64,000 nt of DNA from Trebouxia sp. TZW2008 (taxonomy: Eukaryota; Chlorophyta; Trebouxiophyceae; Trebouxiales; Trebouxiaceae), in contig BDIU01000112.1 in NCBI GenBank assembly GCA_002118135.1, positions 1 to 64,000 on the forward strand, written 5' to 3'. Both the position numbers and the translations under genes were made by a program. The notes under the pieces were generated by a model. That model worked only from the letters and a program-made list of their open reading frames with translations, had not been told where the DNA came from and made no database searches. Position 1 is the stretch's first letter; the number at the start of each line of letters is the position of its first letter. Shown piece by piece: positions 12,669 through 25,258 of the stretch.

Positions 12669-15066
12669 ATGTACAATGGCATTGGCATTTTGAGTGTCAG
12701 AGGCTCTGGTACAAGCGGCTATGTGCAAGGCAACAAGTTCAACTTGAGGGGCGGTAGGCCGGTACAGAACAGGTTCCCAGATGGTGCAGACGATAAAGGG
12801 CCAACGCAGCGACAACCTGATGAAAGTATTCTGTTGCACAACCGAAAACGCGAAATTGAAGTTAGACTGGTAGCCGAGGCAGACAAGCTCAGCGACCAGG
12901 GGTGAGCTTCTGGGCTTTTTCAGCAATAGCTGTCTTTGCTCATGGCTAGGCCTCTCATTGGCGTGCACTGCAGGCTGTCACAAGACGAAATCGAAAGCAA
13001 AGTCGCCCAGCTGAGGCTGCAGCTGGAGCAGGCAGACCAACTTGCTCCTGCAGGTGACAAGGGGTGAGTTGCTGGCGTAGTGATTTCTCTCATATGCTTT
13101 GACATGAACTCCCTCCTTCAGTCCATAATGATTTCATTTTTCGGTGCAGTAATGTGGAAGAGACACATGCTGCTGCAAAGGCCAAGCTGCAAAAGTTGGA
13201 CAACCTTCGGCGTGTCTTTGGCTTGCCAGAGAACCAGGACACCAAGGAGGGTGAATCCTTTGACAGGGAGCTGCAGGAACAGCGCAAGCGCGACAAGCTA
13301 GCAGAAATAGAGTTGCGTCAGAAGACCAGAGCAAAGGAGGTCAAAGCCCACAAGAAGGCGATTGAGCGGAAAGAAAAGGAACGAAAGCGTGCAATCAAAA
13401 AGGAGGAGAAAGCTAAGCAAAAGGCAGAAAAACAGTGGCAAAAGGTGTGATGCATGTCAGAAATGCCCATATGATGTGCTGTCTGTGCATTTGCTGTCTG
13501 CTGTCAGCCCTATTGGTTTGCTCATTGCTGAGCAGATCATAGCATACCCTGGCATTGGAGCTCATAGCGTATTCTGCCATAAGGGCTCATGTATGCTGTG
13601 GCAGTGTTGCTAAAAGAGTGCACAGGCACACTCAAATCTGTTTAACTTGCTGTGTCTCACTGGTTTACAGTAACCCCTCCTTGTAGTGACTGCTTTGCTG
13701 CAACGGCAAACTTGTCCTTACATAGAATTGTCCTTACTCAGAGGGACTGCTGTAGTCAGAATGCATTGATTAATTACCAATGGCGTAATCCTTACATCAA
13801 GATTGTCCTTACATCAAGTGTCCTTGTAAAGATACTTTACTGTATGCATCAATTGCAGGACCAATTGCTCAGGCAGCAGCAGTATGAGCTGAGACGTAAG
13901 CAAGCTAGGGAGGAAGCCATACAAGCAGCTGAAAGGGCCAGGGCAATCAGAGAAGCCCCACCTCCTGAGCGCTACGTCCCAAGGGCAGCCTCACCGGATC
14001 GCTACGCTTACTCATCTGAGTCTGAAGAGGAGCTGCCCTCCCCACCGCCAGTACGCAGCAGCCGCCGCTTAGCTTCTCAGCTAGCTCCCAGACCAGCAGA
14101 AGCTGCTGCCACAGCTGCCAGCCTGCCCAGCAAGCGCTCCAGGTCCTTGTCTCCAGACCCAGTCAGAACAGCTGTCAACCATGCTGAGCCACCCAGGCAC
14201 ACGGCAGTCCCATCTCCGCCTCGTAGGCTGCAGTCCAACAGATCACCTTCTCCTACTCCCAAGCGACAGCGCCGTGAGGATGTTGCCACAGAGCACAGGC
14301 ACAGCAGCAGAGATGATGACAGGGATATCAGGAATGGCAGAGACAGAAATGGACACAGAGACAGGCACAACTCAGATGCACGGTATTCCAGCCGTCATGA
14401 TTCAGACAGGCAGTACGACAGAACAGCTGCATATGGCGACAGGCAAACTCGCAGCAGCAGGAGAGATGGGGACCACTACGCTGACAGGGAACGCACCAGA
14501 GATGCTGCCAGTGCTCCATACGGGGATACGGGAAGGAGTCGAGGCACTGACAGAAGCAATGACAGAGGCACATACCGTGACTTGGACTATCATAAGTCTG
14601 ATGACAGAAGACAACAGCAAACCAGCCAGCATAAGCGCAACCCAAGTCCACCTGCTAGGTACAGCATGCGTAGACTGGTGTGCTGAGTCTGTAATCTCAT
14701 TGTCAGTGTTGCTTGCATAAGCGCAGAAACAACAGCTTGTGAAGTTCCTACTCATGTGCTCAACATGCCCAGCTCGATAGCATGTTGCGCTCCTTGTCAA
14801 TCATTCACATGGCATTGTATACGTATGCATTGCTTGGCAGATGCATGGGCTCGTGACATGCTTTGTGTGGCTGAGCGTGTGACAGCGTGTGCAGGGTGCA
14901 AGACAAGCAAGACAGCAGAAGGGGACAGCGTGAGAGCCCTTCTTCAAGCTCTTCAAGTGGTTCGTCAAGCAGCAGCGGATCTGGCAGCAGCAGCAGCAGT
15001 GGCAGCTTTAGCTCTGGCTCTGGCTCTAGTAGTAGCGACACCTCATCATCTGGAGACACTCGTTAA
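12669..15066 (+). CDS. CWC21: CWC21/SRRM2-like pre-mRNA splicing factor
   Basis: Five phase-consistent exons (12669-12901, 12974-13063, 13150-13444, 13859-14658, 14919-15066) give about 521 residues. The N-terminus MYNGIGILSVRGSGTSGYVQ is the family signature. The cwf21 domain follows (about 60-110, SQDEIESKVAQLRLQLE). Next come a highly charged Lys/Glu coiled coil (about 115-205), then a region rich in SPSP and RS/RD dipeptides, and a Ser/Gly tail. Yeast Cwc21 and human SRRM2 sit in the activated spliceosome near Prp8 and the 5' exon. The start is fixed by the conserved MYNGIG. The length is intermediate between the yeast and animal proteins. Confidence 0.93.
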
Positions 15067-15600
15067 TTGGCTTGCAAGTCGATCTCCTCACCAGGAGACA
15101 TTCATGCACAATAGGTGCAATTTGGCAGCCTACACAAATGCATACATGAGTAGTCAGGCTGGATGTGTGCAATCCCAGCCTGCCAGGATCAATGATTCGA
15201 GATCAAGCAAAGTAATCACTGAAACAGGGCAAGTGAGTAATACGTCCTGCGCTCATGTTATCAGCGTTGTTGCCAGCTGACACTGAATGCTATGATGACT
15301 GCGCCTCATGGGTACGAACTCACGCTTGCAGTTGTCCACGGACACATGAAGGCCCAACTTGCTCGACTGGCCAATCGAGGATCCCGCCCTCTTGCTTGTG
15401 GAGGAAGCAGACAACATTTGAATGCTATGCTGCTGTGCCATGCCGTGCTGCGTCAAGAACTCTGAAGAGGCCTGATCATGTTGCAATCATTGAACTGAAC
15501 TTGTCAGCACCATGGAGTAGTTTGCGAAACATACACAGGCCGTCAGCACCAGGTCCTGCAGCAGACTGAGAGCGGTGGTGCGTCTGTGCTCAATTTCTCA
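15067..15600. other. No supportable gene between CWC21 and the next exon
   Basis: Short ORFs occur on both strands, including 15255-15569 plus and 15253-15486 minus. Neither has recognisable domains. The 5' end of the following plus-strand gene may lie here. Confidence 0.4.
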
Positions 15601-15611
15601 AGGCCCGTCAA

Positions 15612-18600
15612 ACGTCGTTGACTATTGTCTGATGAAGGCAGGGACGCTTTACCACGCCAGCAGCGGCTGCAGAGGCTATTGCAAGCTTGTTGCCTGTTGA
15701 GCTTAGCGAGGGTCGCTCTTTGACTGCCGTCGGCAAGCAGGGCCGTAGCCAGCATTAGCTCGTCTGATGACGAGTAGTCCGACCTCGAGGCGGAGTGGCA
15801 TCGACTCATACGGTTCCAAAGTAAGCTCCAGATCTGTGCTGCCACAACACAAGCGGCCAGAGACTCTGAGGCGCTCTGTAGGCTACTTGCCAAGCCTTGG
15901 GCTAAGCACAAACCTGACACTCTGCTTGTGAGTGTGTCCAAATCATGCATGACATCATTGTGACATTGTGTGTGACTGTGCGACATTCAACCTAGCTGAA
16001 TGCAAGCTAAATTCACACAGCTGCAGGAAAAAAAGGTTTCTTTCAGCTGGCCACACAGCACAAGGACCGATATGTTGTCATGGTCAGCTGCCTTTTTTGC
16101 AGGATTTGCTGCAGTGCAACGAACAGGAGGTATGCGCCTTTGCCATTGAGAAAGGTCATCCAAGGCTTTCAGTAGCTTTCAGCAAAGCGGGTATGCTGGT
16201 TGAGCTGATGTCAAGCGGCGAGCAGACCATCTCAGGTATCTGCAAGAGCATCTACATCAAGCTGAACTTGCTGGAATAACTGGGGCAATCCCAGTTGCAG
16301 CGCAACACAAATCATGGCAATTGAGACTGATGTGACAGTGTACAGCAAATGCTGCAAGCCAAATGAAGCTGTGACAATAGGGCTGTAACTTGCAGGCAAT
16401 GATGAATCCATATGGACAGCAATGGAAAAGAATGGGTTGACAGAACTGCAGTATGTCATTCAATGCTGCACTTCTGCAGCCAACCTGCAATTGATAATGA
16501 TCCATCGCTTTGGAAGTCATACCATGAAGCACCTGGTGATAGCAAGCAGCAAGGTCCGAGCAGCAACTCTCAACATTCTGCAGACCAAGCTGGTGAGCAA
16601 TGCAAAAGCCTTGAGCTTGCTTGCAGCGGAAAACTTGATATCAGCACTCAGTCTATAGCTGAATGGGCTTGACGTGCTTGCAGTGACAACACGAACTATG
16701 CATGCTTTTCATACAGCTGTTCTGATGTAGGGAGGACTGTGCAGTACCTGCATTCTTTAACACAGTTTTCATCTGCAGCAAGCTGGTCTTTCTGGGCAGC
16801 GGTGGCTCAGCAAGCAGCAGAACCCAGCTGCACTTCTTGCTCACAGATTCGACGCTGGGGCAGATGACTTGCTAGGTGGGCAATGCTTGCTGCAGCCCTG
16901 TTGGCATGGCTATCATGCGCCCTTCCTGTCCTCGGTCGGGTGCAAGTGTCATGTGAACCTTATAGCATAACCAGTCGGTAAAGCCAAACAGCAATCACCA
17001 CATTGCTCTATTTGCACAGGCATGCTGTTTCGCGCCTTGACCCCACTGGCAGCAGAGGCAACGCTGCATAAAAAAGGAATGGTATCCATTCAAGAGCTTC
17101 TGTGTTCATATTGGAAACATATAGAGATGCTGAGGCTGGGCGCAGCCTTATGCCAGACGGCTGTTCAGCTTGTCAATGACAAGCTTGGAGTCACAATGAT
17201 GAGCATCCTGACTCAGAATCTGGTGAGCTATTTTGCGTTTGCTCTGATGTGACACCAATGCATGCATGCATGCATGCAGCAGCAGTTACAGATCAACAGC
17301 ACCCTCTATGCAAATCAGCATCATGTCAGATAGACGCAGGTAAGCTGATTTGAAAGAGCCTGGTAAAGTTGTCAGTGAATGGCATTGCGTTTGACATCAC
17401 CAGTCATGGTAACCTGCACTTTTGCGTGCAAATGCTCTGATGAGGCAGATCAACGGTGACATCAATGTGTCCATTTGCTTATAAGTGTTGGCGTGCAGGT
17501 GAAGATTGCCATCAACACTGAGATCAGCCAGCTGGCAGGAGATGACAGCTCACAAAAGGGACAAGCTGCCAGCTTATGTGAAGGCATTTGTGCGTTGTAC
17601 CTTGCCGGCGAGGCTAATTACAGCCAGACAGAGGTGTATGACAGGCAGCGCTTCCAACTGCTGCTTGCAGCAATTGAAGGAGGTTTACCCAGCAAGCCTG
17701 CTGTGAAGGCAGGCTCACCGAGTTTTGTCCCCAAGCACCTGCTTGTTTGCTTGGTTACGCTGTGAGCTTTAGAGCATGCAATGCATTTGTCAATTGCTGC
17801 TGCATGCCATATGGCTGTCAAACTGGGACTGCACAGCATTTGCTGTTGTGACGCAGCTTGCATTTGCTTGTGGCTCACCATGTTGCCATACAAACTGGAA
17901 AATTGGAGCTGCTAGTCCCTCAAATGCACGATGTGGTTGTGCAGTTGCTGGAGAACCTGGCCCGGGGCGCATGTGACATTCTTGACAGACCATATGGCCC
18001 ATGGTTTGTCAAGCAGCTACTGCAATTGGAGCCTCATGTCCCCGAGTCAGTGCCAGTCTTGGAGGTCATGGTGTTTTGTGTGGCATGGTCTTTTGAAGAC
18101 AACATTGCCAACATCATGGTATAGATCTGCTCACAATCTCAGGGATGCATAAGCCTGATTTGCAGAGCAGCAGCAAGATATCAGTACATCTCAAGTCGAG
18201 TGCAAGCTGCACTGCACATCTGAATGCACTTTGGTACCAGTTGCTCCTCTGATGGCAGCCTGCATGCTCACTCCACTTTTCCAGAATCTGTCATGAGCAA
18301 AGAGTCTTGACCTCCAAAACATATCCCGCCTTTCAAAAACTGGGAAAGTTTTGTGTGTGCCACGTTCATCTTCACGCTGTGACACTGAGTTCTTTGCTGC
18401 AGTTGAGAGCAGATGAACGGGCACCCCATGTGGCTTCATTGCTCCTGGACAAGCTGAACACGCACACAGCAGATGAGGCAGAGTGGCTGACACATACAGT
18501 GGCTGCGATGGTAGAGGCTGCACCCAGCTTGCTGCATTCAGAACAAGCTATGGGCATTTTGAAGGACAGCCTGACTCTGAAATTCTTGAAGCCTGAGTTT

Positions 18601-21600
18601 GTGGGAGAGCAGCTTTTGGTAAGTACTCAATCTTGATGTGATGCGGAAGTAAGGTATTGGCAAGATCAATACAGCAGCGCCCACAGCTGGGCATACTCTG
18701 CACATCACCTGCTTGGCTTGATGCATGCACAAATGCAGTGAGGGTTGCACGTATGTGAGGAGAATTGCTTGGCCTGCCTGGCCTGGACATCAAGTTGTTT
18801 TGCTGAACTCATGGTGCTTGCTCCATTCACTGCCTGATGAACACTTGACTCAGGGTGCTGAAGTGGTGTGCTTGATGGTTCTACCTTCAACATAACAAGA
18901 TATGAGGGGCAGCCCAGCGTTGAAGTTGCCGTCATCACCAACCACACAGCCTTGTCAATAGAAGGCTGCAATGCTTGCTTTTGACCTTCACACAGATTTG
19001 ACTGCCACGTGTGGATGACAATCATTACATGTCTAGGGCCTGTCTCCCTTGCAATCCCTCTCAGGCAGGTTTCAAATAACTTTATTTTGGCAGGCACTGG
19101 ATCCTGTTCTGCTTGGCTCAGCAAAGGATCAGTTCAGAGATTATGTGTGGAGCACCAGAGGTGATGGACCCAAAGCTGCACAGCACGATATTAGCACAGC
19201 TGACAGTGGCACTGCCATGAGTCCCATTGCAGAGAGTGTGGCATCTGAGGTATGCATTTGTTGATGCACAACTCCAGACTGTACCATTGCAGTGGGACAC
19301 AAAAAACAACTATACACACTCAAACAGTTGAGTCCATTGGTTGCTGTTTGAGTTGCTCGTTGTAGTGGCAGACTTTGCCTTGCTCTTCAGACACTCAATT
19401 ACAGCTTGTTCAGCTGGTCCCAAGCACACAGCTGGCATGATAGGCCTGATTGTCACGTATGCGCATGACATATATAGCAATCAATCTGCAAAGTGAGCAT
19501 GACTTGCTGCACTTAGCGATGCTCAGTTTGCACATGAACAGACACAGGAGCTCAACTCATTAAGCTTGTTGTGCATACATGATCAGCAGCGAAACGCTAA
19601 TCAGGAGGCAGCCCCACCCCTGAAAGACATCACTGACGTCCTGGCAGATGAGTCAAATGACCTTACAACCGTGCCAATTGGCCTGGCAGTTGTGTCAAAG
19701 CCTGGGCAGCCCAACTCAGGAGGACAAGACTGATCATGCGGCGGAGTCTTACAACAGCTATGCATGAGTGTGAAGGCATGCTGTGTTGTGCAAGCAGCAC
19801 CCCCTGCACACATGACCAGCATCCTGACAGATGTGCCAATTGACCTGGAACTTGTGTCAATGCCTGGGCAGTACCACTCAGGAGGATCAGACTGGCCACT
19901 TGGCACAATGTTGCAACAGCTATGCATGATTGTGAAGACATGCTGTGCCGTGCAGGCAGCGGCCTTGAGCTCCCCAGGCCAACCCACCAGCCAGGACGCA
20001 TTGGCCACAACTGATGAAAGGAAAGGCAAAGGCAAAGCCAAGCCTAACAAGAAGGCCAGGGCCAGGGGTAGAGCATGGAGGGCGCAGCAGGCAGAAGAAG
20101 AGGAGCAGGCTGTGCTGCCTCATGCAGACACGCAGCAGCAGGTGCAGGAAGCTTTGCACGTAGGCTCATCTGATGCACAGTACTGGTTACATAGATAGCA
20201 AAGCATTGTGCTGTCATCATTGCATTGTGACAATGACACCATGACAATGACTGCATGCATGCGCACCTGCTTGAGATATGCTTTGCCTGTATGTCAAAGC
20301 AGCACGCTGCTCAATGGCTCACAACGGTGTGTTGCTGCGCCTGAATTGGCTCTCCTGTCACCATGGACATGCAAATGAACACAAACAGACCACACAATCT
20401 TTTTGAGTGCTTTGCGTGCCTTGTCTGCCCTGCTGACGAGGGCAGCAGCCTACTGAAGACAGTGAAGGTAGCGGTCATCAGTGTTGCCTTCAGATTGGGG
20501 TAAGGCATCAGGACACAAATCAGTCTCTGGGCACAGCTGCTGGAGCTGGCGCTGTTGCTGCTGCCGTTGCTGCTGCTGCTGCTGCTGCTGTTGCTGGTAG
20601 TGGTACTGCCAATGGTAGTGCTGCTGCTACTGCTGCCAGCGGTGCTGCTGTTGGTGCTGGCCCTGCTGCAACTGCTGCCGTTGCTGCTGCCGCTGCTGCT
20701 GTTGGTGGTGGTGTTGTTTCTAACAGTGGTGCTGCTGCTACTGCTGGCAGTGGTGCTGCTATTGGTGCTGGTCCTGCTGCAACTGCTGCTGCTGCCAGTG
20801 CTGCTGCTGCTGCTGCTGCCATCAATGGTACTGCTACTGCATCTGCCAAAGGTGGTGTTGCTGCTGCTGCGCGTGGTGCTGCTGCTGGTCAGGTATGACA
20901 GCCCAATGACACAGGTCACACATATGCATGTCTGAGAGATGTGCTTGAGATGACTCCTCATGAATGCGTAGATGCAGAGCATGGTAGGTTGCTCAACAAG
21001 CAATCTGCTCTGAAGAACCGTAACAAAGCTACTTCGACAAGCCTTTTGACATTTATCTTGAGGAGTCCATTTTGCACTGGAATACATCACGCTGATGATG
21101 CTCTCATAGCACATGCAAGCTTTCTTGCTGTCCATCCTGATGCACAGAAATTCCCTGTAACAGTCAGCAGTTTTCATGTTGGTTAGATTGCTAGTCTGAA
21201 GTCTCAGGTCCTGCAATACTGCATTATAATGCTGTACTTTGGCCACTGGATGTCCTTTGGGTTGAGCGTCTCAGGGTGCTTGCTGCATATCGCTAGTGTC
21301 TGTTTCTGACATCAAGTTGCCTGCAGGAGGCCAGAGCAAGAGCAGACAGGAAGGCAGCTGATTTGAAGCAGCTGCAGGTAGGAGGTCTTGCTTGCCCTTG
21401 CGGTGTCAAATTGATCAACATGCCTGGTTTCCCCACGCTTGCCTATGGCTAGCTGCACCTGTTGTATCAAGTTCACAGCCTAGGAAAGGCGCTTTTTGAT
21501 AACTAACGCACACTTTCGGTGATTGCTGTTGACCTGCATTGCAGTGCATGATGATTGACAGGAATCGACAAGTCGGAAGGCCAAGTTCAGCTGTATCTGT

Positions 21601-22622
21601 TGGATTGCAAATTGCAGGCAAGGGGCATTATCACTGGCGGGGCAATGAATGCAACAGAGACGAGAGACCTGTTTCTGTGGATGACCGACCCTGATAGAAG
21701 GGCACAAAGCTGCCAGCCCTCCAACTGCCCTTCTGCAGCAAATTCAGCAGCAGCCTCAAGCACTTCTATTCCTGCAGCTAGTGTGCCTTTCCAGAGCAGT
21801 ACCTACAGTCTTCCTACAGGCAGTAGATTTGGTCACCACATCAAAGACTTGACTGTAGAGGAAGAGCCTAATAAGGAGGAGGAACCAAGATGTGGGAAAT
21901 GGTAGGTGTCTTGCCTAACTTGAGCCACATTGCTTGCATGTGTTGCAGCAACGCGCCTCACTGCAATCTTCGCTGCTTGAGCAGCTGATGCACTTTGTGA
22001 TCACTTCTGGGGCTGTGAGCTCAGACGGGGAGTGCTTATGCAGGAGCGCTTGACCTTGCTGTCTGATCAAAGACGTGGCGGCACATATGCAGATCGTCAA
22101 GGAGTGCAAACTACAGGATTGGAAGATGTAATTGGCATGCTCATAGCTGATCAAAATTTGTGCTAAGTGCCACGTAGCTAGTACAACCAGATGTGAGGTC
22201 CTGCTTTGTGTCCATATGTCAATGCAACAGTATTCTTTGCTGTCAGCGTTTGTCCTGTGTAAATCTGGCTAGAAGATGCAGGCAAATCCTCTCCTGTACT
22301 AGCACATTATCAAGTGTAGCTGAGCAGCAGCTGAACTTGCCGCCATTTTGCGCACCGTGATATGAGAATTTCCTTTGCCTGGAGAGCTTTAATGACAGCA
22401 CCCTTTCTGACACAAACCAGTGCACAGCAGGATTACTGACACTTGATTGTGCGCGATGGCCAGTGATCCACTTGTCAGGTGGTTGGGGACTCCTCCTTCA
22501 GAAGGTTGAAGGTGTTCACCCTGGAAATCATCCGTGATGACATGTTGCGACGTCCACACACATCCTCAATGCATCAGCCAGCAATCATGAGCCGTTACAC
22601 AGACTGTGTTGTGCTTCTTTGA
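15612..22622 (+). CDS. Unrecognised multi-exon gene, all-helical protein, ends uncertain
   Basis: A phase-linked exon chain is visible: ~15620-15711, 15778-15927, 16103-16235, 16396-16592, 16779-16875, 17020-17222, 17499-~17700, ~17858-18118, 18403-18618, 19094-19249. It predicts an alpha-helical protein with repeated motifs such as MIHRFGSHTMKHLVIAS and RPYGPWFVKQLL, which recall Pumilio or HEAT repeats without a convincing match. Further exon-like segments follow: a Lys-rich stretch at 19960-20150, an Ala/Gly-rich exon to about 20899, a short charged exon at 21328-21376 (EARARADRKAADLKQLQ), and 21555-21905 and 22479-22590. These may belong to the same gene or a second one. Start and stop are not fixed. 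I do not assign a function. Confidence 0.5.
19650..19990 (+). repeat. Approximately 180-bp tandem duplication inside the helical-protein gene
   Basis: The block around 19668-19800 (GTGCCAATTGGCCTGGCAGT onward) recurs at 19833-19965 with scattered changes. Both copies keep matching segments encoding VPI(G/D)L and LQQLCM. The first copy carries an in-frame TGA, so only one copy, or neither, is likely to be translated. Confidence 0.75.
20535..20899 (+). repeat. Imperfect GCT/TGC trinucleotide-rich exon (Ala/Gly-rich)
   Basis: About 360 bp of GCT, GGT and GTT codons. In one plus-strand frame it reads as an uninterrupted Ala/Gly/Val/Thr-rich segment and ends in CAG followed by the donor GTATGA at about 20900. 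The minus strand gives a long Ser/Ala-rich ORF through the same repeat. I regard that as a shadow because the plus frame ends at a splice donor and neighbouring exons are on the plus strand. Long alanine runs are common in algal proteins. Confidence 0.65.
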
Positions 22623-23505
22623 TAACAGCCTCCTTATGCATTCAATTTAGTGACTGAAGAAGGCTAGCCATGCATTGTGAAAATGCAATGCAGCGCGCAA
22701 GAGCCTTTGCTGCGAGTGTCTGGTATAAGGGTCAAATACGGGAGCCATTTTTTGGTATTTACAAGGCAAATATGAGCATTGCTTGGGAAGATGAGTAGCA
22801 AGGGTAAGTCTGTGATTTTACAAGCTGTTGCAAACACTTACAATTGAGTGACACATTTCTCGACAGTATAGCCAAACCAGACGCCAAAATAAATTGATAT
22901 GGGCTAGGTGATATGGACTGTATAGAGGCTGTAGATGGTGAACAAGAATGCAAGTGCTTGGTCAGACAAAGTGATGTGTATGTTGACGCAAAGTCTGGAT
23001 TGACTGAATGGCTGGTGTCAATTTGCAGCACCATAGTACGTGCTGTTTTGCCGTACTGACTGCAGGCCAGTTGCTGCTGTGCTGACAGGCCATTCCCAGC
23101 TAATTATGGGACTAATATTGGCTTCTTTGAACATCATCTCTCACGTATGCAGAGCTTTGTATTGCGTCCTGGGCCTCGTGATGACACAGCTGCAGACTTT
23201 TGCTTGAACTTGAGCTTGCTTGGACCATGTATGACGCCGCACACAAATGAGACTAGCTCAAGCCTATGCTGTGTGCTGCCACGCTATGCCAACACAAGCA
23301 GGATGCAAGAAAAATGAGACGCTGCTCAAAGATGCTTCACAACCAGTGAGCTGGTAAGTCTGCACGAAGTCGACCTAGAGTCAGCCACTGAAACAACTGT
23401 CAAATCAGGTGCAGGAGACTGAAGCCTTTGCACAATGCATACAGAGCAATGCTGATGCATTTCACCTACAGCACAAAGCATTGTTCATGTATCTTGCTTG
23501 GCAGA
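22623..23505. other. No supportable gene
   Basis: Only short ORFs. Part may be 3' UTR of the preceding plus-strand gene. Around 23450-23600 a short motif resembling CAGCATTGCTGGTGCATCTC recurs several times next to the coiled-coil gene's 3' end. Confidence 0.4.
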
Positions 23506-24232
23506 CTAGGCGTTGCTGCTGCACTTCACCAGGCAGAAAGCATTGCTGTTACGTTTAACCTTCAGCAGACAGCATTGCTGGTGCATCTCACCTTGCTGAG
23601 ACTTATTTAGCATTGCCAGCTGGCTTTGCAGCTGAATCCTTTGAGTCCAGAGTTGTGGGCGCTCCAAGAGGTGGCACAGAATCTTTTGCCTTTCTGCTGC
23701 TAATGACTGCTTAGCCTCTGCTGCTGCCTTTACCAGCTCAGCTTGAGCAACTGTCAATACAAGCTTGCTGCTGACACTCCCTCCATGCTCCTTCTTGAAC
23801 AGCTGTATGCCCTCTTCCAGTGTGCGCACTTCTATTGCTCTACCACTTATTCTTTGGCTGCTGAGAATTGTTGAATGTTCCAATCTGCTCTGTCAGCTTT
23901 TCCAATCCATGCTTGAGCTCCACGTGCTTCAACTCCATGTCTTTGTGAAATGACTCAATGTCTTTGTGAACCGATGCAACGTCCTTGTGAAATGATGCAA
24001 CGTCTTTGTGAACCGATGCAATGTCCTTGTGAATCAAATCCTTTGCAGCTGTTAGCCTAGAATCATTGAAATACGCCAGCCCTGCTGCAAGAGACCCTCC
24101 AATACCAAGAATATTTGGCCAAGACACCTTGCCACCAATAGCTCTTTCCATTTCTCGACGGTGCTGTAGAAATTCTGAATTTCTAAGCATTTCTCTGGCA
24201 TCAGCTGCAAGGCGAGGCAACGAAGCCCTCAT
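23506..24232 (-). CDS. Coiled-coil protein with HKD heptad repeats, frame break inside
   Basis: Two overlapping minus-strand ORFs appear to form one protein. The first (24232-23840) starts MRASLPRLAADAREML, has a short hydrophobic stretch (NILGIGGSLAAGLAYF), then five tandem heptads of the type HKDVASV/HKDIESF. The second frame (23883-23506) continues with Lys/Glu/Ala-rich helix (EEGIQLFKKEHGG). No GT-AG intron of normal size separates them, so the frame shift near 23850-23890 is real damage, programmed, or an assembly error. A further minus ORF at 24593-24381 could be an upstream exon but its donor is unclear. Family unknown; it could be an organelle-membrane coiled-coil protein. Confidence 0.45.
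23940..24050 (-). repeat. 21-bp tandem repeat coding the HKD heptads
   Basis: The unit (for example TGTGAACCGATGCAACGTCCT on the plus strand) repeats about five times. It matches the seven-residue coiled-coil period exactly, so it expands the heptad array without changing frame. Confidence 0.85.
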
Positions 24233-25258
24233 ATCTGCACAGACATCCAGTCAGTCAGCTCTAGCACTTTGCCTTAAGGAGGATAACAGCAAAGTAAAGT
24301 GCAGGCAAAATGCAGCAGATGCCGCTTTTCTGCAGCAGATCTAGAAGAGACAGGCTATGCTGCATACAGGCTTACTTGACCTAGTCTTTGAGGTCTTGGG
24401 TCTCTCTTTGTGGGCGTGCTATTGCCGAGGACAGGGATTGCGTGCTTGACACCTCAGCAGCTCCAAACACGCAGCAGGGAGGCAAAGGCCCGGTTAAATC
24501 CCGGATGGCTTCTGTCGGCGAGCCAGCGTTGTAACGGGATCTTAGGTCACCAGCTTGGGTGCCGCGAAAATACGTGTCTGCAGGGTTCGGCAAAGCAAAG
24601 AAGATTATTCAGGCAACTTCGCGGCCGTCGGCTGACACTAGACCCAAATGCGCAAAGAGGGTGTGAATTGGAAATCTGGATGCCTGCAAAAATTACAGTG
24701 CAAAATGCTGCATCACGGAAGCAAAACATAACACTCTGAAGTGTGCTAGACTTCATTACAGCCACATCACACAGCATCTCAAACTAGCTGCTCTGTTTCC
24801 TTAGTGGTCTGAAAGCAGGTTTCCAAAATTGCACTGTCCAGCAAGCTTTGGAATGTCGCTGAGATCACAGATCATAGCAACACTTAGGCAGTTTTGCCGC
24901 AAATAAAGTGTGGGGCTCATGATGCGTAAACTAGCTGCTCTGGTTGAAGTCACTTGCACTGCCCCCATGATGCTGTTCTTCAAAAGTATGCAGCGCAGAT
25001 GCTGGCCTCAGCATTGTCTGCATGCTCTCCAGGGATAAGTGGATGACTGGATAGGGATCATGAGTGCCAATCTTGATGAATAACAGAGTCTATGATGTAA
25101 GGTGCGTCATGACAAGAGCCTGTGGCGCCAGAAGCAGCCTAGGGATGCTGCTGTATAGGCATCAGTCAAATTCATTGTATGACAGGTGCTGCTGTGCCTT
25201 GTCTGGCCTGCAGGTGATTTGTTTGGCATTTGTCTGAAATGATCTGAGAGGAAAATCT
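24233..25258. other. Intergenic, little supportable content
   Basis: A 70-codon minus ORF (24593-24381) is the only candidate coding piece. The rest shows no domain or RNA structure I can support. OXA1 ends at 25259. Confidence 0.4.

Noticed and set aside
15543..15986. Minus-strand 147-codon ORF
   Set aside because: The plus strand here carries two exons that join in phase to the downstream gene and end at a GTGAGT donor.
20311..21246. Long minus-strand Ser/Ala-rich ORF
   Set aside because: It exists because the trinucleotide repeat lacks stops on both strands. The plus frame ends at a splice donor and neighbours are plus-strand exons.
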